NCBI GenBank assembly: GCA_964455095.1
Contig: CAYVUV010000188.1
Location: forward strand, 1-28,736
DNA: 28,736 nt
Direction of reading: 5' to 3'
Source: CAYVUV01 sp964455095
GTDB taxonomy: Bacteria > Desulfobacterota > Binatia > HRBIN30 > CADEER01
The first letter of the stretch is position 1; the number at the start of each line of letters is the position of its first letter. Both the position numbers and the translations under genes were made by a program. A model generated the notes under the pieces. It was not told the DNA's origin and did not search any database. It saw nothing but the letters and a program-made list of their open reading frames with translations. This document shows, piece after piece, positions 17,132-24,148 of the stretch.

Positions 17132-17222
17132 TCGCTGCTGCTCCCCCTTGTTGCACGCGGCGCCGCTCGCCAACAAGGGCGCGCCGCTTCCGCCCTCGCG
17201 CCGGCTCTGGTAGGCAAGCGCC

Positions 17223-18842
17223 GTGGACGCGACCCTCAAGGGCGTGCTCGGCCTGCTCGACGGGGCCGACGTCGAGACCCGCTGCGCGGCGCTGCTGGTG
17301 TTGACCAGGCTGGCGGTCGACGAGGACCGCGCCGTGCGCGCGGTGGAAGCGCTGCTGCAGAGCCCGAACGTGGTGGTGCGCGACTTCGCGCTCGGCTACT
17401 TCGAGCAGGTGCGGCCCGCCGCCGGTGTCGCCGCCTTGACCCCACTGCTCGACACACCGGAAGACCCGCAGCGCCAGCGCGTCGTCGCGATTCTCGCCGC
17501 CTATGGCGCCGCGTCGATCGCCGCCGTGCGCAAGCTGCCGAAGGACGGTCCGCGCCGGCGTCTCAACGCGATCATCGACCTGTGTGCGCGGGTGCGCTCG
17601 GCGGCGGCGCTCGACCTGCTGTTTGCCCATCTGGCCGGTGAGGACTTCGACGCCAACCGCGTCGCCTGCGACGCCCTGCTCGCCATCGTGCCCGCCCTCG
17701 ACCCGCGCGCGCGCACCGACCTCTTCGCCCGCGCCACCGCCCTCGCCTCCGGCGCCAAGGGCCATCGCAGCGCGCTGATCGCCGCCGCCAAGCTGCTCGG
17801 CGCCCTCGGCGACGCCAAGGCGCGCAAGATCCTCTTCGCCATGCTCGACGCCCGCGAGCCGCACGTCGTGCGCACGCACGCGCTGGCGGCATTGGTCTCG
17901 TGCCTGCGCGCGGAGAAGCTCACCGCGGCCGAGATCGCGGCCCTGCTGCCGCTGCTCGACGGCGACGACGAGGCCGGCGTGCTGCGGCCGGTCGTGCGCC
18001 TGCTCGAAGACCAGACTTTGGACCGCCAGTACCTGGCGCCGCTCAATCAACTCGCCGAGAGCCCGCAGCCGCTGGTGAAACGCTTTGCGGTGCAGAAGCT
18101 CGGCAGCTTCGACTCCGCCGCGGTGGTCAAGACGTTGATCGGCTACCTCACCGACGACAGCTACGCGCGCCGCAACCAGGCCACCACCTCGCTCAAGACG
18201 CTGCCCGCCGCGCGCGCGGCGCTGATGAAGGAGCTGCTGTCCTGCGACGACGAGCGCAAGGCGTGGACGCTGGCCGAGATCCTGCTGGCGCACGACCGCA
18301 CCTGGAAGCGCGACGTGCTGACCGGGCTGTGGCAGGCGCTGCAGAGCGCGCTCGAGCAACGCGACGACCGCCTCTACACTGCCCACCTCAACTTCCTCAA
18401 CGCGCTCGACCCCGCCTGGCTCGGCGAGCAGATCCGCGCCCGCGCCCAGAGCCAGCGCAAGGCCAAGCGCTTCCCCATCGCAGCGCGCTGGCTGGCGCTG
18501 TTGAAGGAGACGCCCGCCTGGGACGACGAGACGCGTTTCGCCTACAGCCTCGCCGAGCTGCAGTCGCACAAGCACGCGCTGGCCGGCATCGCGCGCCGCC
18601 ACGATCCGGCCGTCGAGGTCATGCGGCAGCTGGCGCCGACGGCCTTCCCGCTCGCCGAACGCCTGCGCCGCGAGCGCGGGCTGACACCCGAGGATCTCTA
18701 CTACGTCGCCTTCGCCCTGGCCGAAGGCCGCGGCGAGGAGCGCGCCATCGCCCGCGACCTGCTCGAACACCTCGGCAGCAAGCACGCGCGCACCAAGGTC
18801 GGCAAAGCGGCGCGCAACAAGCTGCGCCTGGTCGGCGAGTAG
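17223..18842 (+). CDS. HEAT-repeat protein of unknown function
   Basis: The 539-residue protein is almost wholly alpha-helical, with tandem HEAT-like helical pairs through at least residues 1-340. Examples are ETRCAALLVLTRLAVDEDRAV, VVVRDFALGYFEQV, PHVVRTHALAALVSCL, QPLVKRFAVQKLGSF and SYARRNQATTSLKTL, spaced about 35-40 residues apart with the HEAT Arg/Asp pattern. The C-terminal third is helical and charged without clear repeats. There is no signal peptide or catalytic motif, so a cytoplasmic scaffold or binding protein is likely. It starts at GTG 17223, 100 nt divergent from the SDR gene, and ends 1 nt from the convergent lipoprotein gene. I recognise the fold but not the family; neighbours give no clear role. 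Confidence 0.8.
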   Translation: MDATLKGVLGLLDGADVETRCAALLVLTRLAVDEDRAVRAVEALLQSPNVVVRDFALGYFEQVRPAAGVAALTPLLDTPEDPQRQRVVAILAAYGAASIAAVRKLPKDGPRRRLNAIIDLCARVRSAAALDLLFAHLAGEDFDANRVACDALLAIVPALDPRARTDLFARATALASGAKGHRSALIAAAKLLGALGDAKARKILFAMLDAREPHVVRTHALAALVSCLRAEKLTAAEIAALLPLLDGDDEAGVLRPVVRLLEDQTLDRQYLAPLNQLAESPQPLVKRFAVQKLGSFDSAAVVKTLIGYLTDDSYARRNQATTSLKTLPAARAALMKELLSCDDERKAWTLAEILLAHDRTWKRDVLTGLWQALQSALEQRDDRLYTAHLNFLNALDPAWLGEQIRARAQSQRKAKRFPIAARWLALLKETPAWDDETRFAYSLAELQSHKHALAGIARRHDPAVEVMRQLAPTAFPLAERLRRERGLTPEDLYYVAFALAEGRGEERAIARDLLEHLGSKHARTKVGKAARNKLRLVGE

Positions 18843-18843
18843 C

Positions 18844-19422
18844 TCAGTTACCCGCGTGTGGGCACGGCGGGGCGGCCGCATAAACGGCCAGCTCCGCGTC
18901 GATCGCCGCCGCCTGATCGGGACGGCTCTGCAGCAACCATTCGCGGTACATCGCCAGGCCGCGGGCGCTGAGCGGCACGGCGAAGTGGCCGAGGCGGAAA
19001 TTGCGCACCGCGTCGGCCGTGCGCTGCGGCAGCCAGACGCCGCCGCTCAGAACGCTTTCCGTCCGACCGGGGTTGAGCGTGCACACGGTCGTGGCGCCAT
19101 CGCGGCCGAGCGCCAGGCCCTTCTCATCGATCAGCTCGAAGCCGTCCAGCTTTACGTACAAGCGGTCCTGCAAGTCGTTGTCGATGTCCACGCGGTACTG
19201 GAACCGCACCTCCGGCTCCTTCAGCTTGCTCGCCTCGGCAAAGGTGCGCGTTTCCTTCGTGGCGCTCCACACGGCCGTCACGCGCGCCAGCTTGGTGGCA
19301 TCGTTGAACGGGGCGCGCAGGGTCACGCCGTCGTCGTCGTGCGAGCATCCGAGCAGCAGACCCGCCAGCACCAGGATCGCCGCACTCCCCGCCGACCGTC
19401 GCCGTTGCGCTCTCGCTGCCAT
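18844..19422 (-). CDS. Putative lipoprotein of unknown function
   Basis: The 192-residue precursor has a basic start (MAARAQRRRS), a hydrophobic stretch at 12-25 and the lipobox LLGC with C26. After C26 comes SHDDDG; the Asp is not directly after Cys, so outer-membrane sorting is likely. The mature region is beta-rich (RFQYRVDIDNDLQDRLYVKLDGFELIDEKG). Around 90-120 it resembles extracellular Ig-like or DUF4352-like folds that describe a property of a loaded surface, but I do not recognise a family. It ends with two Cys-containing turns (APPCPHAGN). It converges 1 nt from the HEAT-repeat gene and diverges from sua5 across 71 nt. Confidence 0.8.
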   Translation of the reverse strand: MAARAQRRRSAGSAAILVLAGLLLGCSHDDDGVTLRAPFNDATKLARVTAVWSATKETRTFAEASKLKEPEVRFQYRVDIDNDLQDRLYVKLDGFELIDEKGLALGRDGATTVCTLNPGRTESVLSGGVWLPQRTADAVRNFRLGHFAVPLSARGLAMYREWLLQSRPDQAAAIDAELAVYAAAPPCPHAGN

Positions 19423-19493
19423 GGTGATCGCGATGTAGCCCCGCCCTGCCCGACTTGCAACCGCGCCAGGCCCCGGCGTAGCGTCGGCCCGAA

Positions 19494-20468
19494 GTGATTG
19501 CGCAGGCCAACGACGACACCATCGCGCGCGCCGCGGCGCTGCTGCGCGCCGGCGAGGTCGTCGCCTTTCCCACCGAAACGGTCTACGGCCTCGGCGCGGA
19601 TGCGACCAATGCCACGGCCGTCGCGCGCGTGTTCGAGATCAAAGCGCGGCCGTCGTTCGATCCGCTCATCGTCCACCTGGCCGCCGCCGAGGATCTCGAG
19701 AGCGTCGTCGCCGCGGTGCCGCCGGCGGCCCGCGTCCTGATGCAGCGCTTCTGGCCCGGTCCGCTGACGCTGGTGCTGCCGAAGCGCGCCCACATTCCCG
19801 ATCTGGTCACCGCCGGACTGTCTTCAGTCGCCGTGCGCGTCCCGAATCACGCCGTGGCGCGCGCGCTGATTCGCGCCGCCGGATGTCCGATCGCCGCGCC
19901 GAGCGCCAACCGATTCGGCTGTGTCAGCCCGACCACGGCCGCACATGTTGCCGAGCAACTCGGCGACGCGCCGGCCCTCATTCTCGACGGCGGACCGTGT
20001 CGCATTGGCGTCGAGTCGACGGTGGTCTCGCTGCTCGCCTCAGTCCCGGCCCTGCTGCGGCCCGGCGGCGTGACGCTAGAGGAGTTGGAGGAGGCCATTG
20101 GTGCGGTCGAGGTCGTCACCGCCGGCCACGAGCGCCTGGCCCCCGGGCGCACGGAACGCCATTACGCGACGAACACGCCGCTCACCATCGTCGCCAGCGC
20201 CGCGGATATACCGCCCGACCAACGATCCGGCGCCGCCCTGCTGCTGGCGCGCAACGCGCCGCAGGCCGGCTTCGCATACGTGGAATCGCTATCGCCCGAC
20301 GGCGACCTGCGCACCGCCGCTGCCAACCTGTTTGCCGCACTGCGTCGCCTCGACGCGTGTGGCGCGACTCGCATCTACGCCGAGACAGTCCCCGAAGCCG
20401 GCCTCGGCCGCGCCATCATGGACCGCCTACGCCGCGCCGCGACGCGGTCCGATCCTGAAAGGGACTGA
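19494..20468 (+). CDS. sua5: L-threonylcarbamoyladenylate synthase (Sua5 type)
   Basis: The enzyme makes threonylcarbamoyl-AMP from threonine, bicarbonate and ATP for the t6A37 modification of ANN-decoding tRNAs. The 324-residue protein has the YrdC domain (1-205) with FPTETVYGLGADA at 25-37, the KxR pair K50/R52, FWPGPLTLVL at 86-95 and the S137-A-N139 site. A linker (GRTERHYATNTPL) and a C-terminal Sua5 domain (about 225-320) make it the long Sua5 form rather than short TsaC. The start is GTG 19494 with no visible Shine-Dalgarno, so the mRNA may be leaderless or weakly initiated. The stop codon sits within the left copy of a 7-bp direct repeat flanking an inverted-repeat element. Confidence 0.95.
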   Translation: MIAQANDDTIARAAALLRAGEVVAFPTETVYGLGADATNATAVARVFEIKARPSFDPLIVHLAAAEDLESVVAAVPPAARVLMQRFWPGPLTLVLPKRAHIPDLVTAGLSSVAVRVPNHAVARALIRAAGCPIAAPSANRFGCVSPTTAAHVAEQLGDAPALILDGGPCRIGVESTVVSLLASVPALLRPGGVTLEELEEAIGAVEVVTAGHERLAPGRTERHYATNTPLTIVASAADIPPDQRSGAALLLARNAPQAGFAYVESLSPDGDLRTAAANLFAALRRLDACGATRIYAETVPEAGLGRAIMDRLRRAATRSDPERD

Positions 20469-20471
20469 CTC

Positions 20472-20613
20472 ACCACAGAGAACACAGAGGCCACAGAGAT
20501 CGGAGGGAGAAGAGAAGAACGAAAAATCAACAACCGGGCACAGCCTCTGAAATCTCCCGCCGGGTTTTCCTCTTCTTGTCTCTGTGTCCTCTGTGTTCTC
20601 TGTGGCTTAAGGT
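20472..20613. repeat. ACAGAG-type inverted-repeat element with 7-bp flanking duplication
   Basis: Arms 20473-20500 and 20578-20605 are inverted copies matching at 26 of 28 positions, made of runs of ACAGAG and CTCTGT. A looser inner pairing (AAGAGAAG with CTTCTTG) extends the hairpin. CTGACTC flanks the element on both sides (20465-20471 and 20614-20620), like a target-site duplication. It encodes nothing. It lies between convergent sua5 and purC and could act as a bidirectional terminator. Similar repeats recur in intergenic DNA of many environmental bacteria (recalled, not searched). Confidence 0.8.
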
Positions 20614-20633
20614 CTGACTCCTGCGAGCTCGCC

Positions 20634-21509
20634 TCAACGCGTCAACCACTCGAGCGCTTCGCGGTACTTCTCCGACGTCTTGCGCACGACATCCTCCGGC
20701 AGCACTGGCGCCGGCGGCTCTTTGTTCCAGCCGAGCGCGAGGAGATAGTCGCGCACGTACTGCTTGTCGAAGCTCGGCGGCGAGGTGCCGGGGCGATACT
20801 CTGACTCCGGCCAGAAGCGCGACGAGTCCGGCGTCAGCACCTCGTCGATCAGAATCAGCTCGCCGTCGAGGTACCCGAACTCGAACTTGGTGTCGGCGAT
20901 GATGATGCCGCGCTGCTCCGCATGCGCGGCGCCGAACTGATAGATGGCGAGGCTGAGCTCGCGCACGCGGCGCGCGGCGTCGGCGCCGAGCAGCGTCTCG
21001 GCCTGCGCGAACGAGATGTTCTGATCGTGCTCGCCGATCGGGGCCTTGGTCGACGGCGTGAAGATCGGCTCCGGCAGCTTGTCGGCCTGGCGCAGACCGG
21101 CGGGCAGCGCGATGCCGCACACCGAACCGCTGCGCTTGTACTCCTCCCAGCCCGAGCCGACGAGGTAGCCGCGCACGACCGCCTCGACCGGCAGGGCTTT
21201 CGCCTTCGACACGATCACGCTGCGAGGCCGCAGGCGCTCGACCCACGCCGCCGGGACGACGTCCTCGAGCCGCCGATCGAGCAACTGGTTGCGCACCAGA
21301 TGCCCCGTGCGCGCAAACCAGAAACGCGACAGCTCGTTCAGCACCCGCCCCTTGTCCGGAATCGGCGTCGGCAACACCACGTCGAACGCCGACAGCCGGT
21401 CCGTGGTGACGATCAACAGCGCGTCGCCGAGATCGTAGACGTCGCGCACCTTGCCCCGAAACGCCAGCTTCAGTCCCTCGATATGGCTCTCGAACAGCTC
21501 GTCGCTCAT
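20634..21509 (-). CDS. purC: Phosphoribosylaminoimidazole-succinocarboxamide synthase
   Basis: PurC (SAICAR synthetase) joins CAIR and aspartate with ATP in de novo purine synthesis. The 291-residue product contains RGKVRDVYDLGD near 18-29 (ATP/substrate loop), LSAFDVVLPTPIPDKG, VEAVVRGYLVGSGWEEY, IFTPSTKAPIGEHDQNIS, IIIADTKFEFG and LIDEVLTPDSSRFWP, all PurC signatures. It is the longer Ade1-like form rather than the roughly 240-residue E. coli form. The ATG at 21509 is preceded by GGAGG 4 nt away. A frame open to 22172 contains no credible extra domain. It is transcribed alone; no other pur gene is adjacent. Confidence 0.97.
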   Translation of the reverse strand: MSDELFESHIEGLKLAFRGKVRDVYDLGDALLIVTTDRLSAFDVVLPTPIPDKGRVLNELSRFWFARTGHLVRNQLLDRRLEDVVPAAWVERLRPRSVIVSKAKALPVEAVVRGYLVGSGWEEYKRSGSVCGIALPAGLRQADKLPEPIFTPSTKAPIGEHDQNISFAQAETLLGADAARRVRELSLAIYQFGAAHAEQRGIIIADTKFEFGYLDGELILIDEVLTPDSSRFWPESEYRPGTSPPSFDKQYVRDYLLALGWNKEPPAPVLPEDVVRKTSEKYREALEWLTR

Positions 21510-21620
21510 GCAACCTCCCTCGACTCCGACTCGAAGCCCTCGCCATAAACGAGCCTCGCCGCCGAGTAAAGACAGCCGCCGCCGTTCTACCGGCTTGCCG
21601 CCTGTAGTAAGACACCGCCC

Positions 21621-22070
21621 ATGCGCCTTCGTTCGATAGCCGTTGTCGCCGTTCTGATTGGCACACTGACCAGCGGGTGTCAGCGCGACACGCCGCAGCC
21701 CGCTCCGCTGCCGAGCGGCCAGGCGGCCTGCGCCGAGTGCCAGTCGGTCATCCACGAGCCGCGCTTCGCCGCGCAGTACCAGGTCGGCGACGAGGCGCCG
21801 CGCTTCTTCGACGATCCGGGATGCCTGATCCGCGCTTTGCGGCGCGAGGCGTCGCCTCCAAAGGCTGTGTACTTTCGCGACCACGACAGCGAGCGCTGGC
21901 TGCCTGCGGCAGAGGTTTGGTTCGCCCGCACGCCACAATCCAAGTCGCCGCACGGCTACGGTTGGGCGGCGTTCGCCGATTTCGCCGCCGCCCAGAACGC
22001 GGTGACCAGCGCCGGGGGCGGTGAGATCCTGCAGTACGACGAAGCGCGACAGCGCATCGCGACCGAGTAG
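21621..22070 (+). CDS. NosL-family lipoprotein lacking the usual GM after CxxC
   Basis: The 149-residue precursor has a signal peptide with lipobox TSGC (C20), so it should be a membrane-anchored periplasmic lipoprotein. The rest follows the NosL pattern: ACAECQSVIHEPRFAAQ at 36-52 and RFFDDPGCLIRAL at 61-73, then a second alpha-beta unit (AVYFRDHDSERWLPAAEVWF, GYGWAAFADFAAA). NosL delivers copper(I) to nitrous oxide reductase, but distant members occur without nosZ. Common NosL-like proteins read CxxCGM at the first site; here CAEC is followed by QS, so the expected methionine is missing. No nos genes are in the window. It converges on the CusF-like/WD40 gene. Confidence 0.8.
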   Translation: MRLRSIAVVAVLIGTLTSGCQRDTPQPAPLPSGQAACAECQSVIHEPRFAAQYQVGDEAPRFFDDPGCLIRALRREASPPKAVYFRDHDSERWLPAAEVWFARTPQSKSPHGYGWAAFADFAAAQNAVTSAGGGEILQYDEARQRIATE

Positions 22071-22080
22071 ACCAAAATAC

Positions 22081-22155
22081 GAACCACGGATGAACACGCA
22101 TGCACACGGATGGGACCTACCCGTATCCGCGTCCATCCGTGTCCATCCGCGGTTC
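22081..22155. repeat. CACGGATG-type inverted-repeat element
   Basis: Left arm 22081-22107 (GAACCACGGATGAACACG and on) and right arm 22129-22155 (ending CATCCGCGGTTC) are inverted copies matching at about 22 of 27 positions. Each arm is itself built from near-repeats of ACACGGATG. It fills most of the 104-nt gap between the convergent NosL-like and WD40 genes and can fold as a terminator-like hairpin on either strand. Confidence 0.75.
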
Positions 22156-22174
22156 TCTTTCGGTCGGGGCACGA

Positions 22175-23785
22175 CTAGTCGTCGAGGTCCCAGAAGGCGA
22201 CGCGCCCGTCGGCATCCGCGGAGACCAGGGCTCCGCCGGCCCAGGCCAGGCCGTGCACCTGCGCCGTGTGCCAGGTCAGGGAGTCGATTAGGGCGCCGCT
22301 GGCGATGTCGTGCAAGCGGATGACGCCGCCGAGGCCGGCGCTCGCCACCAGGCGGCCGTGCGGACCGACCGCGAGCTGATGGATCGGCGGGCCGGCGGGC
22401 CCCTGCCCCGTCAACGCGCCGGTGGTGCTGTCAAAGACGCGAACGATTCCATCGTCGCCACCGGCCAGGATGCGCGCACCGACGAAGGTCAGCGCGCGGG
22501 CCGGTGGCGCTGCAGCATCGAGTAGTCGCAGCTGCGCGCCGGAGGCGGGATCGACGAGTGCGATCGGACCCGCCTCGCTGCCGACCGCGACCAAACGCCC
22601 GCCGGGCGCAAACGCCACCGCCGCGCCTTCGCGCTCGACCGGAAACGCGCGCAGCGCCGCGCCCGTCTCGGCATCGAACAGGTGCGCGGCGGCGTTATAG
22701 AACGAGGTGACCAGCAGCTGCGATCCGTCCGGCGAATACGCAACCGATCGCACGACGCCGGCGGGACCGTTGAGGGCCCTCACCACCTGCCCGCTCGACA
22801 CGTCGTACCGGATCAAACGGCCCTCCAGCGCCAGCACGGCCTCGCGCCCGTCGGGGCGCACTACGACGGCGTTGGCCGCCTCGGCGTGGGCGGGTTCCTC
22901 GACGACCATCGCCACCGGCGGCACCGGCGCGAAGCCGCGCAGGAACGAACCCGACGGCAGGCGCCATGCAGTGAGTCCAAGGTCTGCCACGGCGAGCAGC
23001 ACCATCCGCGCGTCGGGAGCGATCGCCAGGGCGGTGGCCGGGCGCGGCAGCGCAATGGCGCAGCGCGGCGCACGTCCGCCGCCGACTGCCGCAACCGGTG
23101 CGCAGCCTTCAGCCGGCACGCCGGCGGCGCCGCCGTCGCGACTGCTGATCGGCAGGAGAAAGCTCATCTCGACCGGCTGCCCAGCGCGCACGAGCTCGAA
23201 GCGCGCGTTGACGTCGGCCCGCTCGAGGCGCGGCCCGATCGCTTCGAAGGCGTCGCCCGTGCTGGCGAGCGGCAGCGTGCGCCGGCCGTCGGCCAGATGG
23301 AGCGTGACGGACCCTTTCGCGTCCGCCAGCGACAGCGGCCGCCGCCACACGTCGGTCAGGTACAGCTGCAGGCGGCCGTCGGCCTCGGCGCGCGCCTCGA
23401 GGTGGATCATGCCGGCCATGGCGACAACGCCGCCGTGGTGCGGGGTATGGTCGTGGATGCCCGGATTGCCGGCGGCGATCGGCGCCAGCTTCGCGATGAC
23501 CACCTGGTCGCCGTCGCGCTCGAGCTCGAAACGCACGCGCAGTCCGGCTTCGACGTTGCCCAGCGCCTCCGGCGCGCGCACGGCGAACTGCGTCGTCGCC
23601 GGCCCCATCAAGCCGGCGATCTCGTCGTGGTGCAGTGTGGCGTGCTGGAATCCGTCGTCGATCGCCGTCAGATCGCCGACCCCGACGTAGCGCGTCGTCC
23701 GCTCGCAGCCGGCTCCGAGCGCAACAATGGCCAGCGCCAGGCCCACGGCCCAGCCACGCAGTCGCGACAGTTTGACTGTCTGCAT
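22175..23785 (-). CDS. Lipoprotein with CusF-like domain, His-rich segment and WD40-type propeller
   Basis: From the ATG at 23785 (another ATG directly precedes it) the protein has 536 residues. A signal peptide ends at lipobox LGAGC (C27). Residues about 33-103 align by eye with CusF/SenC-associated copper-binding domains (GDLTAIDDG, HATLHHDEIAGLM, VRAPEALGNVEAGLRVRFEL). However, the usual MxM region reads MGPATTQF (60-67), without those methionines. HDHTPHHGG follows at 111-119, then a beta domain (MIHLEARAEADGRLQLYLTDVW). From about 240 to the end are WD40-like blades (VRSVAYSPDGSQLLVTS, LFDAETGAALRAF, ending RVAFWDLDD). The likely place is periplasmic, membrane-anchored. The open frame extends to 23923 but lacks a plausible start there. 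Function is unknown; metal sensing or binding is inference. Confidence 0.82.
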   Translation of the reverse strand: MQTVKLSRLRGWAVGLALAIVALGAGCERTTRYVGVGDLTAIDDGFQHATLHHDEIAGLMGPATTQFAVRAPEALGNVEAGLRVRFELERDGDQVVIAKLAPIAAGNPGIHDHTPHHGGVVAMAGMIHLEARAEADGRLQLYLTDVWRRPLSLADAKGSVTLHLADGRRTLPLASTGDAFEAIGPRLERADVNARFELVRAGQPVEMSFLLPISSRDGGAAGVPAEGCAPVAAVGGGRAPRCAIALPRPATALAIAPDARMVLLAVADLGLTAWRLPSGSFLRGFAPVPPVAMVVEEPAHAEAANAVVVRPDGREAVLALEGRLIRYDVSSGQVVRALNGPAGVVRSVAYSPDGSQLLVTSFYNAAAHLFDAETGAALRAFPVEREGAAVAFAPGGRLVAVGSEAGPIALVDPASGAQLRLLDAAAPPARALTFVGARILAGGDDGIVRVFDSTTGALTGQGPAGPPIHQLAVGPHGRLVASAGLGGVIRLHDIASGALIDSLTWHTAQVHGLAWAGGALVSADADGRVAFWDLDD

Positions 23786-24148
23786 CATCCCTCGCCCGCG
23801 CCGCATTCCGCGTCCGACATATCTCGCCCCTCGGCCGCGGGCTACTCGCTCACCGGCACAAACAAAGTCGACAATAGCGACTCCGTTGACCCCGAAGGGG
23901 TCGAAGCCATCAGCCCAGGGCAAACGCCCTGGGTACCTTGACCGTTATGGCGAATAGCCCTGAAGGGGCGGAACGCGCGCCGAATTGCGCCCTTTCAGGG
24001 CTTTCGAATGCTTATTTCGTCTCAACCCAGGGCGTTGCCCTGGGCTAGCGAATGGGACCCCTTCGGGGTCCAAGAACAGTATGTGCAAAGCCTCGAGCCA
24101 CCATCCGAGGGGGTTGCCGCCGGCGACGGCGCGACGATAAATGGCGCC
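23786..24148. other. Divergent gap mostly filled by nested palindromes
   Basis: The gap between the WD40 gene and the GT-C gene holds a 183-nt composite repeat (23888-24070, listed separately). The remaining ends (23786-23887 and 24071-24148) show no gene or clear promoter hexamers. Both genes' promoters should lie here. Confidence 0.6.
23888..24070. repeat. Composite inverted repeat of nested hairpins
   Basis: The halves mirror each other. The left has GACCCCGAAGGGGTC (23888-23902) then CCCAGGGC-AAAC-GCCCTGGG (23914-23933). The right has CCCAGGGC-GTT-GCCCTGGG (24026-24044) then GACCCCTTCGGGGTC (24056-24070). The middle holds AGCCCTGAAGGGGC and GCCCTTTCAGGGCT, again inverted. Such CCCAGGGC/GACCCC elements recur in environmental genomes such as Planctomycetes (recalled, not searched). 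An open reading frame runs through it into the GT-C gene, but that peptide is only translated repeat. Confidence 0.8.

Noticed and set aside
21621..22070. NosL-like gene as a marker of a denitrification cluster
   Set aside because: No nosZ, nosD, nosF or nosY lies in the window and the family is found outside nos clusters.
24008..24148. N-terminal extension of the GT-C protein
   Set aside because: Most of these residues are translated palindromic repeat, and the membrane protein is complete without them.
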